From an uncultured Eubacteriales bacterium (GTDB lineage Bacteria; Bacillota; Clostridia; Lachnospirales; Bianqueaceae), in assembly GCA_902782895.1 (NCBI GenBank), contig CACZPA010000081.1, positions 1 to 29,517 of the forward strand: a stretch of DNA of 29,517 nt, in the 5' to 3' direction. The notes beneath the pieces were generated by a model. The model saw only the letters and a program-made list of their open reading frames with translations. It was not told the DNA's origin and did not search any database. Shown piece after piece: positions 7,542 to 16,234 of this stretch; within the stretch, counting starts at the first letter, position 1; each line of letters begins with the position of its first letter. A program made the position numbers and the translations under genes.

Positions 7542-8121
7542 GCTGCGCCTCTTGTTCTCTTTGCTGCCGGATCTGGCGGAATCCGCTGATGGCATACAGG
7601 ATCAGCGAAAGAACGACCAGAAACGCGCAAAGCGCGGTCAGTACATAGGTTACGGTCTGCGGGATCTGCACCCAGAGCAGATGCAGCAGCATCGTAAAAT
7701 ACAGAACCCATGTCGCGATCTTGCCGTGCATCTGCGCGCCGTGGACCTCTTTCGTCCGGATATTGAGGTACAGGAACAGGATACCGTCCAGTACTTCTTT
7801 TACGATCAGCAGAATCGCGAGATACAGCATAACCTTGTAGCGTGACGAAAGCGCGAGCAGCACCGCCGCCTGCGTCGCCTTGTCAGCGATCGGATCGAGC
7901 ATCTTGCCGATATCGCTGATCATGTTGAATTTACGGGCGATCATCCCGTCAAAAGTATCCGTCAGTGCCGATACCAGCACAACTATAAAGGAGAGCACAT
8001 ATTCTTTACGGCCCACATAGAGCCATATCAGCAGAGGTATCATAAGAAGACGGAAAAAAGAGAGAAGATTGGGAATCGTAAACACTTCTCTTTTCCAGTC
8101 GATTTTCCTTTTGCCGCCCAT
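7534..8121 (-). CDS. CDP-alcohol phosphatidyltransferase family membrane protein
   Basis: Enzymes of this family move a phosphatidyl group from CDP-diacylglycerol (or a similar donor) to an alcohol, making phospholipids such as phosphatidylglycerophosphate or cardiolipin. The 195-residue product carries the complete catalytic pattern D-x2-D-G-x2-A-R-x8-G-x3-D-x3-D in TDTFDGMIARKF and GKMLDPIADK (residues about 54-84). Hydrophobic segments around NLLSFFRLLMIPLLIWLYVG and in the second half indicate about five or six membrane helices. The region after the motif (KEVLDGILFLYLNIR) lacks the RE motif usual in PgsA, so the substrate alcohol is open and no symbol is assigned. The start at 8121 has TCAGGAGGGT upstream. 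It is first in a two-gene unit with the DUF362 protein. Confidence 0.9.
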   Translation of the reverse strand: MGGKRKIDWKREVFTIPNLLSFFRLLMIPLLIWLYVGRKEYVLSFIVVLVSALTDTFDGMIARKFNMISDIGKMLDPIADKATQAAVLLALSSRYKVMLYLAILLIVKEVLDGILFLYLNIRTKEVHGAQMHGKIATWVLYFTMLLHLLWVQIPQTVTYVLTALCAFLVVLSLILYAISGFRQIRQQREQEAQHG

Positions 8122-8193
8122 CGCCGCGCACCCTCCTGATCAGAATCATTTCTACCGATTTAAGTAATTTAACCCGGTGCAATACCACTTATT

Positions 8194-8222
8194 AGTTTAC
8201 CCCTTTGACTGCTTTCTGTCAA
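8194..8222 (-). promoter_or_regulatory. promoter of the phosphatidyltransferase-DUF362 unit
   Basis: On the minus strand TTGACA, 17 bases and TAAACT form a good sigma-A promoter about 70 bases upstream of the start at 8121. It is divergent from the glycoside hydrolase promoter, with about 10 bases between the two -35 boxes. Confidence 0.75.
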
Positions 8223-8232
8223 GAGCCGATCA

Positions 8233-8261
8233 TTGCATTTTAGGCCGCGTCGTGTTATGAT
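8233..8261 (+). promoter_or_regulatory. promoter of the glycoside hydrolase gene
   Basis: TTGCAT, a 17-base spacer and TATGAT, with TGT directly before the -10 box (extended -10). The transcript should begin near 8268, giving a leader of about 25 bases that contains the AAGGAGAAGG ribosome binding site. Confidence 0.8.
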
Positions 8262-8292
8262 AGGTTTACTCTATAATACAAGGAGAAGGGTC

Positions 8293-11200
8293 ATGTTATA
8301 TCATCAGAATACATCAAAAAATCTGCCGGATGAGCTCTTTGCCAATCCGACCTGCGAGTATCGGGACACTCCTTTCTGGGCGTGGAATACGCGTCTCAGC
8401 GATGAGAAGCTCCTTGAACAGATCGATATCATGCAGCAGATGGGAATGGGCGGCTTCCATATGCATGTCCGCACCGGAATGGATACACCCTATCTGACCA
8501 AAGAATACATGCGTTTTATCCGTCTCTGTGTAGAAAAAGCCCGCGGCTCCCGGATGCTTGCCTGGCTTTATGACGAGGACCGCTGGCCGTCCGGATCCGC
8601 CGGAGGCAAGGTCACAGCCGGCAATCCAGAGAACGCACGCAAAACGCTGCTTTTCACGCCTTTCCCCTATACGCCGGACAGACCGCATCGGGCCAAAAGA
8701 CCGGAGCCGGGCCGCGGTCAGCGCAGTGTAAGGCAGGATAACGGTGAGCTTCTTGCCGTCTACGATATCTGTCTGAACGAGGACGGATCCCTCGCCTCCT
8801 CCCGCCGCATCGCGGAGGACGAACCGGCTGCCGGCACCAAATGGTATGCCTACATGGAATTCTCTACCGCGGATCCCTGGTTCAACAATCAGCCCTATGT
8901 CGATACGCTGAATCCGGACGCGATCCGCCGTTTCATCGAGATCACGCACGAGAAATATCTTGCGGAATTTCAGGAAGAATTCGGCAAAACGATCCCGGCG
9001 ATCTTTACGGATGAACCGCAGTTCTCTCCCAAGGGAACGCTTGCTTTTGCCAAAGAGAAAAGAGATGTCATCCTTCCCTGGACGCGCAGACTTCCTGATC
9101 TCTATAAAGGGAATTTCGGGCAGGATCTGCTCGATGTCCTGCCAGAGCTGATCTGGGAGCTTCCGGAGGGAAAGGTTTCGACAGCGCGTTATCATTATCA
9201 TGATCTGCTGGCCGATCTTTTCGTAAATGCTTACGCGCGGCAGATCGGAATCTGGTGTTCTGAGCACGGTATCGCGCTGACCGGTCACCTGATGGGAGAA
9301 CCTTCCCTGCTCGATCAGACAAGGATGGTCGGAGACGCGATGCGCGCCTATCCGGAATTCGGCATTCCCGGTATCGATATGCTCTGCGATCGGCATGAAT
9401 ATACGACGGCAAAACAGACACAGTCCATGGTGCGGCAGACCGGCAAGCCCGGCATGCTGTCCGAGCTGTACGGCGTAACCGGATGGGACGCGGATCTGCG
9501 TGTCTATAAGCTGCAGGGCGACTGGCAGGCCGTGCTTGGTGTCACGGTGCGCGTGCCGCATCTGGCCTGGATGTCCATGAAAGGCGAAGCCAAACGCGAC
9601 TATCCGGCTTCGATCTTCTATCAGTCTCCCTGGTGGAAGGAATACCGCCAGATCGCGGATCATTTCGCGCGGCTGAATACCGCCCTCACCCGCGGCAAAG
9701 CTGTCTCGCGCGTTGCTGTCATCCACCCGATCGAGAGCTATTGGCTCTCCTGGGGTCCGTCCGAACAGACAGCCGCTATGCGCAACCAGCTCGAAGACAG
9801 CTTCCAGCGGACCTGCGAGACGCTGCTCTTCGGCAAGATCGATTTCGATTATATTAATGAAGCAAGGCTTCCGGAGCTCTGTCCGAAAGCATCCTTCCCG
9901 CTGCAGGTCGGGGATATGGCCTATGACGCGGTAGTCGTCACCGGATGCCGCACGCTGCGCCGTACAACACTGGAACGTCTTGCCGCGTTCCGCAACGCAG
10001 GCGGCAGGCTGATTTTCGCCGGTCCCGCGCCGGAATACGTGGACGCATGTCCGAGTGAGCTTCCTGCTGTCGTGGCTGCAGATTCCATCGTTATCGGGCA
10101 GGATCCCGCCGCGCTGCTGGCCGCTCTGGAACCGGTTCGCGAAGTGGACGTCCGCAAGGCGGACGGCAGCCGGGACGATCAGACGCTGTATCAGATGCGT
10201 CAGGACGGGGACTGCCGCTGGCTGTACCTTGCGAACGGTAAGAATCCGGAGTGCCCGGACGATGATCCGGACGGCATCCTGCATCTGACGATCCGCGGCG
10301 CTTATGATGTCGTCCTCTATGATACCATGACCGGCACTACCACGCCTGTTGCCGTGGAAAACGACGGTAACACCACGCGTCTCTCCGTACAGTGGCATAT
10401 CCATGACAGTCTGCTGCTCAAGCTGATCCCCGCAAGCTGCGGCGCGGTTCAGGCTGCTGAGGACAACAGCAAAACGACTGCAGAAGCCGCTCCCGTCATC
10501 GGTCTGCCCTCTTTTGCAGAAGGCTCCACCGCGATGGAACCCTGGGACAACCTGTTCGGGACAGTTCCTGTCACGCTTTCCGAGCCCAATATGCTGCTCC
10601 TCGATATGGCCGAGTATTCCTTTGATGGCGGCGACTACCTCCCGCAGGAGGAGATCCTGCGGATCGACAACTCTGTCCGTCGGATTCTGGACATCCCGGT
10701 GCGCCGCAAAGAGGTCTGCCAGCCTTACATGATTCAGGAGGAACCGGCCAGCCATACCTTGAAGCTGCGTTTCCGTATCCCCTCTCGTGTTGCCGTATCC
10801 GGTGCAAAGCTTGCGCTGGAAGACGAACAGAACGCGCAGATCACTCTGAACGGACAGGCCGTTCCGTCGACCACGGACGGATGGTTTGTCGACAGGGACA
10901 TTCATACCGTACCGCTGCCGCAGATCGTCCGCGGCACCAATGTGCTTGAGGTCGAGATGCCTTTTGGCGCGCGTACGAATCTGGAGGCTTTCTATCTGCT
11001 CGGCGATTTCGGCGTGCAGGTAAACGGCACGGAAAAGACGCTGACCGGCAAGATCCGCAGACTGGGCTGGGGCGATATTACTTCTCAAGGTCTGCCGTTC
11101 TATACCGGCAATATCGATTATCACGCGACGGTCCGTACAAAAGACGGCCTGTATCTGCGCGTACCGCACTGGCGCGGCGGTCTGGTCAAAATCTTCGTAG

Positions 11201-11520
11201 ACGGCAAAGACGCCGGCGATATCGCGTTTTCTCCGTATATGCTGCAGATCCCGGATCTCGCGGACGGCATGCATAAGGTCACTTTCCGTCTGTACGGTAC
11301 ACGTTACAACGGATTTGCCCAGCTGCACCATACGCTCGGAATGTATTTCTACCAGAGCCCGAATTCCTGGCGCAGCTCCGGTGATCTGTGGACTTACGAG
11401 TATCAGCTGAAAAAAGCCGGCATCCTCAAGAGCCCGCAGATTTCAAGCGGATGGTTCGTACAGAATGACGGCAGCATGCGCTCCGGATCCAGATCCGAAG
11501 GGATTTCGGACCGTTCCTGA
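8293..11520 (+). CDS. GH106-like glycoside hydrolase (alpha-L-rhamnosidase-like)
   Basis: A 1075-residue protein. The start ETRYD-like segment CEYRDTPFWAWNTRLSDEKL, followed by LEQIDIMQQMGMGGFHMHVR, matches the opening of GH106-type glycosidases, where a PFW-WN motif begins the catalytic barrel. Acidic motifs that could hold catalytic residues include FTDEPQF (near residue 240) and SELYGVTGWDADLR. The middle contains a glutamine amidotransferase-like Rossmann segment (VVVTGCRTLRRTTLERLAAF), and the C-terminal third is predicted beta-sandwich or carbohydrate-binding modules. There is no signal peptide, so it should act in the cytosol on imported oligosaccharides or glycosides. The ATG at 8293 has AAGGAGAAGG at ideal spacing; a 20-codon extension to 8233 would run through the promoter and is rejected. 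The exact sugar is unproven: GH106 includes rhamnosidases, and relatives of this type in Clostridia are uncharacterised. Confidence 0.72.
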   Translation: MLYHQNTSKNLPDELFANPTCEYRDTPFWAWNTRLSDEKLLEQIDIMQQMGMGGFHMHVRTGMDTPYLTKEYMRFIRLCVEKARGSRMLAWLYDEDRWPSGSAGGKVTAGNPENARKTLLFTPFPYTPDRPHRAKRPEPGRGQRSVRQDNGELLAVYDICLNEDGSLASSRRIAEDEPAAGTKWYAYMEFSTADPWFNNQPYVDTLNPDAIRRFIEITHEKYLAEFQEEFGKTIPAIFTDEPQFSPKGTLAFAKEKRDVILPWTRRLPDLYKGNFGQDLLDVLPELIWELPEGKVSTARYHYHDLLADLFVNAYARQIGIWCSEHGIALTGHLMGEPSLLDQTRMVGDAMRAYPEFGIPGIDMLCDRHEYTTAKQTQSMVRQTGKPGMLSELYGVTGWDADLRVYKLQGDWQAVLGVTVRVPHLAWMSMKGEAKRDYPASIFYQSPWWKEYRQIADHFARLNTALTRGKAVSRVAVIHPIESYWLSWGPSEQTAAMRNQLEDSFQRTCETLLFGKIDFDYINEARLPELCPKASFPLQVGDMAYDAVVVTGCRTLRRTTLERLAAFRNAGGRLIFAGPAPEYVDACPSELPAVVAADSIVIGQDPAALLAALEPVREVDVRKADGSRDDQTLYQMRQDGDCRWLYLANGKNPECPDDDPDGILHLTIRGAYDVVLYDTMTGTTTPVAVENDGNTTRLSVQWHIHDSLLLKLIPASCGAVQAAEDNSKTTAEAAPVIGLPSFAEGSTAMEPWDNLFGTVPVTLSEPNMLLLDMAEYSFDGGDYLPQEEILRIDNSVRRILDIPVRRKEVCQPYMIQEEPASHTLKLRFRIPSRVAVSGAKLALEDEQNAQITLNGQAVPSTTDGWFVDRDIHTVPLPQIVRGTNVLEVEMPFGARTNLEAFYLLGDFGVQVNGTEKTLTGKIRRLGWGDITSQGLPFYTGNIDYHATVRTKDGLYLRVPHWRGGLVKIFVDGKDAGDIAFSPYMLQIPDLADGMHKVTFRLYGTRYNGFAQLHHTLGMYFYQSPNSWRSSGDLWTYEYQLKKAGILKSPQISSGWFVQNDGSMRSGSRSEGISDRS

Positions 11521-11565
11521 GCCATCGGCCAGGCAGCCGACGGCTTGATTCCGGCCATCGGACAC

Positions 11566-11594
11566 TTGACGATTTGGCCGTTTCATGATATTGT
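11566..11594 (+). promoter_or_regulatory. promoter of the dipeptidase gene
   Basis: TTGACG, 17 bases, TATTGT, with the extended TGA motif before the -10 box. The predicted start near 11601 leaves a leader of about 50 bases. No terminator is visible between the glycoside hydrolase stop and this promoter, so some read-through is possible. Confidence 0.78.
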
Positions 11595-11610
11595 AAGCTG
11601 CGAATCTCAG

Positions 11611-11640
11611 AAAGGAGGCGCGCTGCCTGCACGGCGGCGC
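11611..11640 (+). promoter_or_regulatory. strong Shine-Dalgarno followed by a GC-rich hairpin before the dipeptidase start
   Basis: AAAGGAGG (11611-11618) is too far from any start codon of the dipeptidase frame in linear sequence (33-45 bases). Directly after it, GCGCTGCC (11620-11627) pairs with GGCGGCGC (11633-11640) around a 5-base loop, with one G-U pair. When folded, the hairpin brings the Shine-Dalgarno to about 12 bases from the TTG at 11652. This may be a structured initiation region. Confidence 0.5.
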
Positions 11641-11654
11641 AATGATAGAGATTG

Positions 11655-13013
11655 ATGAAGAGAATGGAACTGATCCGTCCTATGAAGGACGAAATGCTCG
11701 CAAAACTCGCAAGACTTGTCCGTCACAATTCCCGCCAGGGCGAAGCTCTGGAAGGCAAGCCCTTTGGCGAAGGTCCCGCCGCCGCTCTTGCGGAGGCACT
11801 GGAGATCGGCCGCGAGATGGGCTTCCGTACGGTAAATCTGGACAACTACTGCGGATATATTGAAATCGGCGCAGGCAGCGACATAATCGGTATCGCCGCG
11901 CATCTGGACATCGTTCCCGCCGGCGAAGGCTGGGACACCGATCCTTTCACGCTGACCGAGAAGGACGGCTGGGTCTATGGCCGCGGCGTCAGCGATGACA
12001 AAGGCGCCGTTATCGCGACGCTCTATGCGATGAAGCTTCTCCGTGAATCCGGCGTCAAGCTGGACAAGCGGATTCGTCTGATCCTCGGCTGCAACGAGGA
12101 AAGCGGCTCTCTCTGCATGAAGCATTACAACGAGGTCGAGGAGCCTCTGACCAGCGGCTTCACGCCGGACGGCAATTTCCCCGGAATCTACGGTGAAAAA
12201 GGCATGTGCGCGATGCTGCTCCGCTGCTCTTCTTCCAAGATCGTTTCAATCGAAGGCGGTTTTGTTTCCAATGCGGTCTGCAGCCGCTGTGTAACCAAGA
12301 TCCAGGCCGGAAGCATCGGCCAGGGCAAGCTGAAGAACGCGCTGGACAAGACTCCGCTGACCTCTTATACCCTTACGGAAGAGGACGGTCTGCTCGTGAT
12401 CGACGCGGTCGGTACCGCTGCGCATGCCAGCACTCCGCTGCTTGGCGTCAATGCTGCCGCCTATACCCTCTCCGCGCTGAAAGAAGCCGGCTTTAAGGAT
12501 GATTTTGTCGATTTCTATCTGGACCGCATCGGCCTTGCCTGCGACGGCGCTGGCCTCGGCCTTAAGATTTCCGACAAGTACGGTGATCTGACGCTCAATA
12601 ACGGCATCGTCAGCATGAAGGACGGCGAAATCACCTGCACGATCGATATCCGTTTCCCGGTCACCTATACAACGGATCAGATCCGCGATCTTGCCACTCC
12701 TTATCTGACCTCCGACAAGGGAACCGTAGAGATCCAGCGGCTCAGCGATCCGCTCTTCTATCCACCGGATTCTCCGCTTGTCCGCGCGCTGTATAACGCT
12801 TATGTCGAAGTAACGGGCGACACCAGCATCAAGCCGCAGGTCATCGGCGGCGGCACATACGCCAAGAGCCTGCACGGCATCATCGCCTTCGGCTGCGAAT
12901 TCCCGGACGCGGACAATCACATCCACGACGCGAACGAGAAGCTCGACATCGAGGAATTCCTCGCGCAGACCGCGATCTACACACAGGCGATCCTCAACCT
13001 GCTGCAGAACTAA
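11655..13013 (+). CDS. PepV-like M20 family dipeptidase
   Basis: PepV-type enzymes are zinc-dependent, broad-specificity dipeptidases of peptidase family M20 in the cytoplasm. Visible features are AAHLDIVPAGEGWDTDPF (metal-binding His and catalytic Asp), RGVSDDKGAV (bridging Asp), GCNEESGS (catalytic Glu and metal ligand) and FTPDGNFP. An inserted dimerisation/lid domain runs from about residue 180 to 380. The C-terminal GGGTYAKSL and DNHIHDANEKLDIEEF provide the last metal ligand region. The length of 452 is near the usual 465. The start is uncertain: TTG 11652, ATG 11655 and ATG 11664 are all in frame, and a stop at 11646 rules out anything earlier. None has a good adjacent ribosome binding site, but an unusual structured one lies upstream. 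It ends in front of a strong bidirectional terminator. Confidence 0.9.
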   Translation: MKRMELIRPMKDEMLAKLARLVRHNSRQGEALEGKPFGEGPAAALAEALEIGREMGFRTVNLDNYCGYIEIGAGSDIIGIAAHLDIVPAGEGWDTDPFTLTEKDGWVYGRGVSDDKGAVIATLYAMKLLRESGVKLDKRIRLILGCNEESGSLCMKHYNEVEEPLTSGFTPDGNFPGIYGEKGMCAMLLRCSSSKIVSIEGGFVSNAVCSRCVTKIQAGSIGQGKLKNALDKTPLTSYTLTEEDGLLVIDAVGTAAHASTPLLGVNAAAYTLSALKEAGFKDDFVDFYLDRIGLACDGAGLGLKISDKYGDLTLNNGIVSMKDGEITCTIDIRFPVTYTTDQIRDLATPYLTSDKGTVEIQRLSDPLFYPPDSPLVRALYNAYVEVTGDTSIKPQVIGGGTYAKSLHGIIAFGCEFPDADNHIHDANEKLDIEEFLAQTAIYTQAILNLLQN

Positions 13014-13029
13014 AGCTTAACCCTGACAA

Positions 13030-13061
13030 AAAGACCCTTCACCTTGCGGTGAGGGGTCTTT
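13030..13061. terminator. bidirectional intrinsic terminator
   Basis: AAAGACCCTTCACC pairs with GGTGAGGGGTCTTT (14 bp with one G-U pair, loop TTGC). It is followed by TCTTGTTTTC on the plus strand and by TTTTTGTC on the minus strand. It serves both the dipeptidase and the convergent membrane-protein gene ending at 13094. Confidence 0.92.
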
Positions 13062-13093
13062 CTTGTTTTCAGGAAAGCCTTACGGGGCTTGTC

Positions 13094-16000
13094 TTACTTC
13101 AGCAGGAACTCTGTCCCGTATGTCGTATAATCAGGCTCCGACAGACAGTAGATATCCGGATATGTCAGGCAATAGATCGTCTCATCCTGTACCACATAGG
13201 CCACAATAAAACCGTTCTCGTTCATGCTGACACGGATCTTGTCGCCATGCTCTGCCACCAGATCCTGATACGCGCCTTCTTCGATCTGGCCGTCCTGTAC
13301 GGCAAACCGGAAGATGCGGGATACTCCGTCCTCGTCTTTGTAAGTCATCTGCCAGGTGCCGTCCGGCTGTCCGTCACGATAATGCGCCGTCAGATCATAC
13401 GATGTTCCATCCGCGTATACGCCGTGCCGTGTGAGCGTACCCTGCGGCAGACCGTAGCTGTAACTGCACTCCTCCGTAATCCGGCGTACATCCGCTCCTT
13501 CCATGTAAGACCATTCCGTCGTATGCGTGCCATAATACTGGCCGTTAACGTACAGACCTTCTGTCCGCATCGTTCCCAGCCCATCATAGCTGGCCGCCAG
13601 AATCGTGACGGTCTCTCGTCCCTCTCCGTTCGGCTTATCCGCGACCCAGGAACCTTCATATTCATAATCCATCTGATTATACAGATTACTGTAGACAGCC
13701 ATTGTACCGTTACCGCTGCGCAGACCGTTTTTATACTCGCCGTAATAAACCGCGTAGATGGATCTGCCGTCCTGATCGGTTTTCTGATACAGACCGACAC
13801 CCGTACCGTTCCGCGAATCCGTGATAACAGAACCGTTCTCATCCGTTACCTCCGGAATATAGATCAGATGATCTGTCCCGTACAGTTCTTTTATGTATGG
13901 ACTCGCCTTCTCAGCATCATGTATCGCGGAATTGACATCGCCGGCCGCCATCTTGTCATGCAGATTGTACAGAAGCTCTGCCATCTTCTCCTTGGCCTTA
14001 TACAGCGTATCGATTCCGAAAATCGCCTCCAGCTCTTCGTCGGAAGGCATCTGCGCGTCCGCCTCCCACTCGCAGATATAACCGATATTATCCGCCATAT
14101 AGAACTCCGACTCGCTGCCGTACACAACATCGTTCCAGTCCCCGACATATTTGCCGGAACCGGTTTCCGCGCCGTAGATCATCAGCAGGTTCTCTTCATC
14201 ACTGCTCGGCTCGTCGACTCCCCAGTTAGTATAATCAAATGGTTCCCCTGTGATCCAGGTGAAAGTACCGTTCTCGTCCCGGCTCGCGCCCAGCAGATAG
14301 CAGTTCTTCGCCGCCGAACCGTATAACAAAGAGGAAAGGACATTATTCTCATCCTGACTCGTCACGACCGCAAGATGGCCTCCCGCCCTCTCGCAGCTTG
14401 CCTCTGCCTCTTCATAAGGCAGACTGACATCCACAAGGCGGTAACGGGACTGCGCGGTTTCTTCCGCGGGATAATACAGGGTTACGGTCGGCTTCTGCGC
14501 TTCCGTGTAGAAATTGACCGGATAGATCTTAAACTCATTGATGATGAAAACCAGGATCAGCAGAACCGCCATGAAAAGCACGATTCCATTCTTGATCTGT
14601 GAAGCGTTCATCCAGGTCCGGTAATCGATCGCCCGGCCCCGGACATCAAGGCCGCGGACTTTGCTTTTCACCTTGGTATTCGCGATCCGGTAGAAGCTGC
14701 CGCTGACGATGAACCACAGAACGATCAGTCCGATCGCGATCCAGATCCTGGGATTCAATACATACAGATCCAGAAGATCATAATTGCTGAGATCCGGATT
14801 CAGCAGCTGCGGATTGCGGGCTGCAAGCAGCAATACGACAAACGCGGCACCCCAGAAATTGTTGACCGCCGTCTGCAGACGCAGCTGCGCCGCCTCCTTG
14901 CGATGCGCCGCCTTCTCGCCTTTGCGGTTCAAGATCGCGTTCAGCGCAGCGTACAGCACCAGAATCACCAGAACAAGGATCAGATACCGCGGCATGAAAT
15001 TAAGCATCGTACCGACCGCGAACAGCGAAAGCACGCCGACAATCCAGATCAGCGGCTCATAATCCATCCAGACCGTATTGGCCGTCTCGGTCCTCTCTCC
15101 CTGCCTGCAGGACTTCAGAATCTGTGACTCCAGTACCTGCTCAATGATAATGCAGAGAACCGGAACGCCAAACATGTAGACATACAGATTCGCGCTCTTG
15201 ACAAGCCACTGGCACATCAGAACATAGCTGGCAAACGCAAGCAGGCTATATCCCAGCATGCGGCCTCTCAGTGATTTTGTCTCCTTCAGGCTGCTTCTGT
15301 GCACATTGCGGTCCAGGAAAACCAGAATACCGCCGATCACCGCCGGCCAGGCAATTCTGGTCAAAGGCAGCGCTTCCGCGAATCCCCATCCGAAGTACTC
15401 TCCGCACAGAGGATCCTGCATCAGTATTGTATAAAGCGCGACCACCGTAAAAGCCGTGACCGTTGAGAACAAAGCCCGGTATTTGACCGGCTCATATTTA
15501 GAAGACAGGGAGAAAACCAGCTGACTCTCGAAAACACTGCCGCCAGTTCTCTGCATCTTTACCGCGAGCTTTTTGGATATCTGTCCGTGCATTTCCCGCA
15601 GGAATCCAAAAACCGGTATCATAAACAGAAAATACGGGGTCTGAGACAGCAGGCTCATGTTGCTAAAAGCCTTCGCGTTTAAAGGCGCGAATCCGATCCG
15701 GCGTCCGATTTCTATCGCGATCAGCATCATATACGAGCCGAGGAAAAACCAGATCGCGAGGACACACAGAATATTATTTCTGAAATCCGGGATAAAATGC
15801 CGGATCAGCACGGACGCGACGACAGCGACCAGAATCAGCGACATCAGCTTTGCCACAGATTCTTCATGCATGTTCAGGATATATAATGCGTAATCTGTAA
15901 TCCAGGCCAGGTTCGGCTGCATGGTAAAAATGCCCTTTACGATAAACAAAAGCAGCACAAGTAAAGGCACATTACTCCAGAAAGGACGTGTAATACGATG

Positions 16001-16222
16001 GAGTCCTCTTTTCCTGAGCACCAGGATGATCAGTCCGATCAGCCATACCGCGGCGGCAAGGATAATCGGGAAGAAATCATCCAGCTGCTCAAACTGCTCA
16101 GCGGCGCTGTAGAGTCCCCAGGACCTCCAGCCGATGTACAGGAAGATCAGGCCCATGGCAATCCAGTTTACCGCCTTGGACGGCAGACCATCCATTCTTT
16201 TACGGGAATCTTTAGATTTCAT
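13094..16222 (-). CDS. polytopic membrane protein with C-type-lectin-like domain and MORN-type repeats
   Basis: About 1042 residues in four parts. Residues 1-570 hold roughly a dozen hydrophobic helices (for example VPLLVLLLFIVKGIF and NGIVLFMAVLLILVFIINEF). Residues about 590-720 are a C-type-lectin-like domain: it starts YRLVDVSLPYEEAEASCERA, continues GGHLAVVTSQDENN, and has FTWITGEPFDYTNWG, DWNDV and GYICEWE; two cysteines (EASCERA, YICEW) could make the usual disulfide. A short helical linker follows. Residues about 825-965 contain degenerate MORN-type repeats (GEYKNGLRSGNGT, YEGSWVADKPNGEG). The lectin and MORN parts lie on the same side after the last helix, probably outside the cell. 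I chose the ATG at 16222 with TAAGGGG 8 bases upstream over a GTG at 16231; that site overlaps the stop codon of the preceding gene. Last gene of the system; likely its surface sensor or anchor. Function unknown. Confidence 0.85.
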   Translation of the reverse strand: MKSKDSRKRMDGLPSKAVNWIAMGLIFLYIGWRSWGLYSAAEQFEQLDDFFPIILAAAVWLIGLIILVLRKRGLHRITRPFWSNVPLLVLLLFIVKGIFTMQPNLAWITDYALYILNMHEESVAKLMSLILVAVVASVLIRHFIPDFRNNILCVLAIWFFLGSYMMLIAIEIGRRIGFAPLNAKAFSNMSLLSQTPYFLFMIPVFGFLREMHGQISKKLAVKMQRTGGSVFESQLVFSLSSKYEPVKYRALFSTVTAFTVVALYTILMQDPLCGEYFGWGFAEALPLTRIAWPAVIGGILVFLDRNVHRSSLKETKSLRGRMLGYSLLAFASYVLMCQWLVKSANLYVYMFGVPVLCIIIEQVLESQILKSCRQGERTETANTVWMDYEPLIWIVGVLSLFAVGTMLNFMPRYLILVLVILVLYAALNAILNRKGEKAAHRKEAAQLRLQTAVNNFWGAAFVVLLLAARNPQLLNPDLSNYDLLDLYVLNPRIWIAIGLIVLWFIVSGSFYRIANTKVKSKVRGLDVRGRAIDYRTWMNASQIKNGIVLFMAVLLILVFIINEFKIYPVNFYTEAQKPTVTLYYPAEETAQSRYRLVDVSLPYEEAEASCERAGGHLAVVTSQDENNVLSSLLYGSAAKNCYLLGASRDENGTFTWITGEPFDYTNWGVDEPSSDEENLLMIYGAETGSGKYVGDWNDVVYGSESEFYMADNIGYICEWEADAQMPSDEELEAIFGIDTLYKAKEKMAELLYNLHDKMAAGDVNSAIHDAEKASPYIKELYGTDHLIYIPEVTDENGSVITDSRNGTGVGLYQKTDQDGRSIYAVYYGEYKNGLRSGNGTMAVYSNLYNQMDYEYEGSWVADKPNGEGRETVTILAASYDGLGTMRTEGLYVNGQYYGTHTTEWSYMEGADVRRITEECSYSYGLPQGTLTRHGVYADGTSYDLTAHYRDGQPDGTWQMTYKDEDGVSRIFRFAVQDGQIEEGAYQDLVAEHGDKIRVSMNENGFIVAYVVQDETIYCLTYPDIYCLSEPDYTTYGTEFLLK

Positions 16223-16234
16223 CCGGTCCACCCC

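Noticed and set aside
6180..7589. 469-codon plus-strand frame opposite the DUF362 and marR genes
   Set aside because: It runs across two well-supported minus-strand genes and through a terminator and promoter; the protein has no family features.
8314..11331. Very long open frame on the minus strand (about 1005 codons) opposite the glycoside hydrolase
   Set aside because: It is a mirror of a GC-rich coding sequence: no ribosome binding site, no recognisable motif, composition rich in Arg/His/Gln, while the plus-strand product has clear family motifs and a promoter.
11521..11565. Terminator after the glycoside hydrolase gene
   Set aside because: Only repeated GCCATCGG words in direct orientation and small palindromes are present; no stable hairpin with a T tract.
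13049..14326. 425-codon plus-strand frame opposite the lectin/MORN gene
   Set aside because: Antisense shadow; it starts inside the bidirectional terminator and has no ribosome binding site, while the minus strand encodes lectin and MORN motifs.
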